Made by a program: the position numbers and the translations under genes. This document shows, one piece after another, positions 5,227 through 8,260 of a stretch of DNA of 8,260 nt. The stretch is from positions 1 through 8,260 of the forward strand of contig DCSN01000121.1 in assembly GCA_002325645.1 (NCBI GenBank), read 5' to 3'. The notes under the pieces were generated by a model. That model saw nothing but the letters and a program-made list of their open reading frames with translations, did not search any database and had not been told where the DNA came from. Origin of the DNA: Pseudanabaena sp. UBA1465 (GTDB lineage: Bacteria; Cyanobacteriota; Cyanobacteriia; Pseudanabaenales; Pseudanabaenaceae). Every line of letters begins with the position of its first letter. Position 1 is the first letter of the stretch.

Positions 5227-7521
5227 TTAACTTGGCAATAGTAAACTTTGCTCGATCGCCTGTCTGATGTTTTGATGCACATAGCAGTCACTCTCTAGAC
5301 ATTCAACAAGCAGGCGGGTTGCCTCGCAATATTGACGCAACTGTTCTAGCTGGTGGGGCGTGAAATTCCAGTTTTGACCAATATGGCGATGGTCGATCGC
5401 TTGTTGGCGCAGATTATTTATCCAATATTCCCATTGCAAATCACTATCAGCATCTTCGGGGCAGGTTTTAATTAACTCATCAAGAGCTTTGGCTAAACTG
5501 GGATCGGTCATCTCTTGGGCATATTCCAGCGCAAGGCTGAGATCTAGTTCCAGATCTAGCCCCAAATCTTCACCATCCTTAGTTTCAAGGGCGCGGGCAA
5601 GGTCAAAGGCAAGATCGCAGTTAAGATTGTGATTCTGGTAAAGATCAAGATCAAGCACAAGTATCCGCGCTAATACATTCGCCAAATTCAGGACATCACT
5701 TTGAGCGATCGCCCGACCCAGTGTTAGATAAAAAGCACGAACGGACTGAATTTTGTCATTAACTTGGACAGCTTCTGCTTTTTGGTTCACCCATTGCAAA
5801 AGCGTTTGTAACTGGGGATCATCAGATAAAAGGCGATCGCATTGGTTTTTCATCAGTTGCAATAGTTCATCAGCCGATCGCATCATGCCCACGGCAAGGC
5901 GCAAAACATCATGCCAACGGCGATCGCTAATCTTACTTGCCAGTAGTTCCGAATTTTGGGGATTGCCATTGTAAACCAACTCCCTCGCCGCCAAATATTC
6001 CTGAAAAGTCAAATGCGAAAAGGAATAAATCCCCTTCGCCCGTTCCACAAATAGACCATGTTGCGACTCGATCGCCTTAATAATCGCCTCACTATCGAGT
6101 TGTAATGACTCTTCATCTGTATGCGCTTTCGGCAAATTGCGAATGTAGTCCGTAATATAGCTTTCTAGATCAACCTGTCGAAAGAAATAATCGCCATGAC
6201 TGAAAGTGTTATAGGCAACTTGGGCTAATAAGTCCTCCTTGCGCTGCATGGAGAGATTTTTATAAATTTGATGGCGCTCAATATTGCGCTTAGCATCCCA
6301 TTTCTTGAGCAGCACATCTAACCCCTCACGATAAAGTTCAGATCGATTTGTCGGAAAATCACCATATTCATCAAAAACAAGACAAAGTAATGTGAGCAGT
6401 AAGGGATTAGTCGCCAGTTCTTGAATCGGTCGATTATCTTCTACTTTTCGCAAAAATGACTCTATATGTCGCGAATTACCACTAAACCAGCGCTGGGTAA
6501 ACTGAGAAATCTGTAATGGCTGAAAGTTTGCCACTTCAACTTCGGTAAACTTCTCAAAGACATATTCCTGCGCTCCCAATCGACTGGTAATCACAAAACG
6601 ATTGGTATAGTACTGCTCTGAAAAATTTCGTAAATCTTCAAGAACTCGATACAAATCATCTTCGCGAACTTCATCGAGTCCATCTAAAAATAAAATTGCG
6701 CGACCATGCTGCAAGAGGTGTCTGAGAGTTAGCTCATCGCCAATGTTATAGGATCGAAAATCTTGAGCTATGTAATCTAAAATCCTTGGTTGCGATTCCG
6801 AACCTGCATATTGGCGCAAGGTTACAAAAATTGGCACTAAATCATCAAAAATATCCCCTTGCGAACATTTTAGAGCCGTATATTTTAAAAGCGTCGTTTT
6901 CCCTGCCCCCGGTTTACCGAGCAACATCAATTTACGATAGCGGCTCAAAGCATCCATGCTTGAAACGCGGCTCTCATCGATCGCTGACGAACCAAGGCGA
7001 TCGCGCCCATGATAGGTTGCCAATAGTTCAGCGATCCCCAAACGGCGGCGACTGGTAATTTTTTCTAAGACATCAGTTCCCGTATAGATTTCTTCTAAAC
7101 TGATCGGGTGCGACATATCCAAAACGCGAATCGTGGCGCAGCGTTCTTGGATAATTTGGCGACTACGATAACGCAATTGCTGGACAAGTTCTTCGATATT
7201 AATATCTAGGGCAGCAACGGATAAAGCAGGAGTAGCTTGCTTAGGTAAATTCTGATCGTTTGGCGCAGTGGGTTCAGCATCTAAATAATTTTGCAAAATA
7301 TGCAGAAGCCGATTATTTTTACCCGGACCTTTGCCGCCAATGTCAAACTTGCGATAAATTTCCCCCATCCGCTTGCGATAGGCTTCTTCGGAAATGCCTA
7401 AAAAAACAGCAACTTCGCGATCTTCTTGATTTTCCCCAAATCGCAATAGGAACACCCTCTCCTGATCAGCCGAAAGTTGATGGATTTGCGCCATTCGTGT
7501 CAGAAATTTTTGGGGAAACAT
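5227..7521 (-). CDS. HTH-NACHT STAND ATPase (bacterial NLR-like)
   Basis: This 764-residue protein has an N-terminal helix-turn-helix of sigma-region-4/LuxR type (about 16-62, LSADQERVFLLRF...GISEEAYRKRMGEIYRKF). A linker with RVLDMSHPISLEEIYTGTDVLEKI (132-155), common in cyanobacterial NACHT proteins, follows. The NACHT ATPase has Walker A GKPGAGKTT (202-210), Walker B ILFLDGLDEV (276-285), ITSR (311-314) and NPLLLTLLC (372-380). A winged-helix-like part ends at SFSHLTFQEYLAA (500-512). Helices rich in Leu and Asp (about 611-668) and a C-terminal motif LLVECLESDCYVHQNIRQAIEQ (737-758) complete it. STAND ATPases are nucleotide-gated switches, and several bacterial NACHT proteins defend against phage. 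Here no separate nuclease, protease or membrane effector domain is recognisable, so defence and transcriptional signalling are both open. All ATPase motifs are intact. The ATG at 7521 lacks a clear Shine-Dalgarno; the ATG at 7494 is an alternative. Confidence 0.9.
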   Translation of the reverse strand: MFPQKFLTRMAQIHQLSADQERVFLLRFGENQEDREVAVFLGISEEAYRKRMGEIYRKFDIGGKGPGKNNRLLHILQNYLDAEPTAPNDQNLPKQATPALSVAALDINIEELVQQLRYRSRQIIQERCATIRVLDMSHPISLEEIYTGTDVLEKITSRRRLGIAELLATYHGRDRLGSSAIDESRVSSMDALSRYRKLMLLGKPGAGKTTLLKYTALKCSQGDIFDDLVPIFVTLRQYAGSESQPRILDYIAQDFRSYNIGDELTLRHLLQHGRAILFLDGLDEVREDDLYRVLEDLRNFSEQYYTNRFVITSRLGAQEYVFEKFTEVEVANFQPLQISQFTQRWFSGNSRHIESFLRKVEDNRPIQELATNPLLLTLLCLVFDEYGDFPTNRSELYREGLDVLLKKWDAKRNIERHQIYKNLSMQRKEDLLAQVAYNTFSHGDYFFRQVDLESYITDYIRNLPKAHTDEESLQLDSEAIIKAIESQHGLFVERAKGIYSFSHLTFQEYLAARELVYNGNPQNSELLASKISDRRWHDVLRLAVGMMRSADELLQLMKNQCDRLLSDDPQLQTLLQWVNQKAEAVQVNDKIQSVRAFYLTLGRAIAQSDVLNLANVLARILVLDLDLYQNHNLNCDLAFDLARALETKDGEDLGLDLELDLSLALEYAQEMTDPSLAKALDELIKTCPEDADSDLQWEYWINNLRQQAIDHRHIGQNWNFTPHQLEQLRQYCEATRLLVECLESDCYVHQNIRQAIEQSLLLPS
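5705..5927. other. Cluster of HIP1 octamers (GCGATCGC)
   Basis: Three copies of the cyanobacterial HIP1 palindrome lie at 5705, 5833 and 5920 within the NACHT gene. Others in the window start at 31, 756, 2860, 3356, 3426, 4543, 6997, 7665, 7789 and 7970, thirteen in all. HIP1 over-representation is a known cyanobacterial genome signature, so these sites identify the host lineage and are not individual regulatory elements. Confidence 0.9.
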
Positions 7522-7550
7522 AAGCTATAGACATTGAGCAAGCCAGTAGA

Positions 7551-7571
7551 CTTAATTTATCAGAAATTAAG
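7551..7571. promoter_or_regulatory. Inverted repeat upstream of the NACHT gene, possible operator
   Basis: CTTAATTT (7551-7558) and AAATTAAG (7564-7571) are perfect inverted arms around a 5-base spacer. The element lies 29 bases upstream of the NACHT start codon, where an operator or a leader hairpin would be expected. The NACHT protein carries an HTH, so self-regulation is conceivable. AT-rich content makes a chance repeat possible and no clear promoter hexamers are seen around it. Confidence 0.35.
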
Positions 7572-7588
7572 ATGCTCTACTTATCGAT

Positions 7589-7625
7589 AAAGATTAAAGC
7601 GGCACTCCGTGCCGTTTCAATCTTT
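7589..7625. repeat. Hairpin repeat copy 3, decayed, overlapping the hydrolase stop
   Basis: Arms of 17 bases (7589-7605 and 7609-7625) pair around a TCC loop, with one A-C mismatch and one G-T pair. The core GCGGCAC-TCC-GTGCCGT is a diverged form of the GCGGCGC hairpin at the other two junctions. The hydrolase stop codon (7617-7619) and its last two codons lie inside the right arm, so the repeat forms the very 3' end of that gene. It could act as a terminator before the NACHT gene. Confidence 0.75.
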
Positions 7626-8260
7626 GAGGGTTTTCACATACCATGCCTCAATATCGGCTAATAGGCGATCGCCGATTTCCCAAGGCAATAAATGTGCGGT
7701 TTCTGGATAACAAATAAATTCGCAATCAGGTAATAACTTAGCCGTCTCAGCAGTTGAAGCGGTGGTGATATGCCGATCGTGTTCCGCCGCGATCGCTAAA
7801 CAGGGAATTGTGATTTTAGCCAAATCATCAGTGCGATCGTACCCCTGCCGCAGAGCTTGCATCAGCGCCATTTGAGCATGGCGCGAGGTTTGCAGATAAG
7901 CCTTTGCACCCGTCGTGGCAATGCGATCGTAGGCAGTTTGAGTATGCTGTTGGATTAAATATTTAATCAGCGATCGCTTACCAAACCAATCTATATGCCA
8001 ACGCGATTTGGCAGAAACTTTAGACAAAAGCAAATGTAAAAGCACCGCAATTACCAAGTTCACATATTCCCACCAAGCAATTTTTGGCAAGCTACTACGC
8101 GGCTTAGCGGCCGTGGCAATTAAAATTAAACCCGCAATCTTAGGATTATGATTATTTGCAGATTGCGGGTCTTGCATCTCCAAAGCCCGCAAAGCTAACT
8201 CGATCGCCAAAATCCCCCCTAAAGACCAGCCTAAAATCAAATATTCGGGCAAATATTCGG
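7617..8260 (-). CDS. Alpha/beta-fold hydrolase, BioH-like, N-terminus outside window
   Basis: The frame is open to the window edge, so the N-terminal part (probably 70-90 residues, including the oxyanion-hole strand) is missing. The TTG at 8252 is not a believable start, because the family needs beta strands before the nucleophile. The visible 214 residues contain the nucleophile elbow GWSLGG (Ser codon 8223-8225), the acid in AAEHDRHI (Asp codon 7776-7778) and the base in PETAHLLPW (His codon 7692-7694), so the catalytic triad is intact. A helical lid insertion lies between the first two. GWSLGG followed by a strand ending LILIATA resembles BioH-type carboxylesterases, where BioH cleaves pimeloyl-ACP methyl ester in biotin synthesis. 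That substrate is not established here and a general esterase is equally possible. The last codons fall within hairpin copy 3. Confidence 0.85.
   Translation of the reverse strand, partial: EYLPEYLILGWSLGGILAIELALRALEMQDPQSANNHNPKIAGLILIATAAKPRSSLPKIAWWEYVNLVIAVLLHLLLSKVSAKSRWHIDWFGKRSLIKYLIQQHTQTAYDRIATTGAKAYLQTSRHAQMALMQALRQGYDRTDDLAKITIPCLAIAAEHDRHITTASTAETAKLLPDCEFICYPETAHLLPWEIGDRLLADIEAWYVKTLKD
8238..8260. repeat. In-frame 12-base tandem duplication in the hydrolase gene
   Basis: CAAATATTCGG occurs at 8238-8248 and again at 8250-8260, giving a 12-base period. On the - strand it encodes EYLPEYL directly before the GWSLGG strand. The unit may continue beyond the window. Replication slippage is the simple explanation. 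Confidence 0.6.

Noticed and set aside
5753..7523. Several + strand frames (5753-5974, 6786-7058, 7260-7523) opposite the NACHT gene
   Set aside because: All are antisense to intact NACHT motifs and have no domain signal of their own.
5227..8260. NACHT gene and alpha/beta hydrolase as a two-gene defence operon
   Set aside because: They are 95 bases apart with a hairpin between them, and the hydrolase looks like an ordinary BioH-type esterase; nothing links their functions.

Overview
The window looks like a chromosomal segment from a filamentous or unicellular cyanobacterium. I count thirteen copies of the HIP1 octamer GCGATCGC, the gene families are ones common in cyanobacteria (DUF29, HTH-NACHT ATPase, IspG with the plant/cyanobacterial sequence type), and the intergenic DNA carries GC-rich hairpin repeats and a long palindrome of the kind dispersed in cyanobacterial genomes. 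A Pseudanabaena-like host is my guess from the overall look; it is not proven by anything in the window.

Left part (1-3028, + strand, visibly AT-rich): the tail of an extracellular polysaccharide or O-antigen locus. It holds the C-terminal end of a Wzx-type flippase, a 550-residue multi-pass membrane protein resembling Wzy-type repeat-unit polymerases, and a family 2 glycosyltransferase of the WaaE-like type. The three are co-directional and closely spaced (49 and 63 bases), so they are probably co-transcribed. The expected division of work is that the glycosyltransferase helps build a lipid-linked repeat unit, the flippase moves it across the inner membrane, and the polymerase joins the units.

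Right part (3141-8260, all - strand, more GC-rich): reading with transcription, from right to left, there is a 5'-truncated alpha/beta hydrolase, an HTH-NACHT STAND ATPase (764 residues, a possible defence or signalling switch), ispG of the MEP isoprenoid pathway, and a DUF29 protein. These look like separate transcription units. Each of the first three is followed by a hairpin of one repeat family (core GCGGCGC-TTY-GCGCCGC), and a perfect 40-base palindrome lies just past the NACHT gene.

The least expected observation is a decayed copy of the last 10 codons of ispG plus some 3' flank, lying at about 3097-3134 immediately downstream of the DUF29 gene. It implies that the ispG-DUF29 junction arose by duplication or insertion. 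No complete, obviously new multi-gene system is visible. The best candidate for unusual biology is the NACHT gene with its N-terminal HTH and an inverted repeat just upstream of its start. There is no gene-free stretch above 300 bases.
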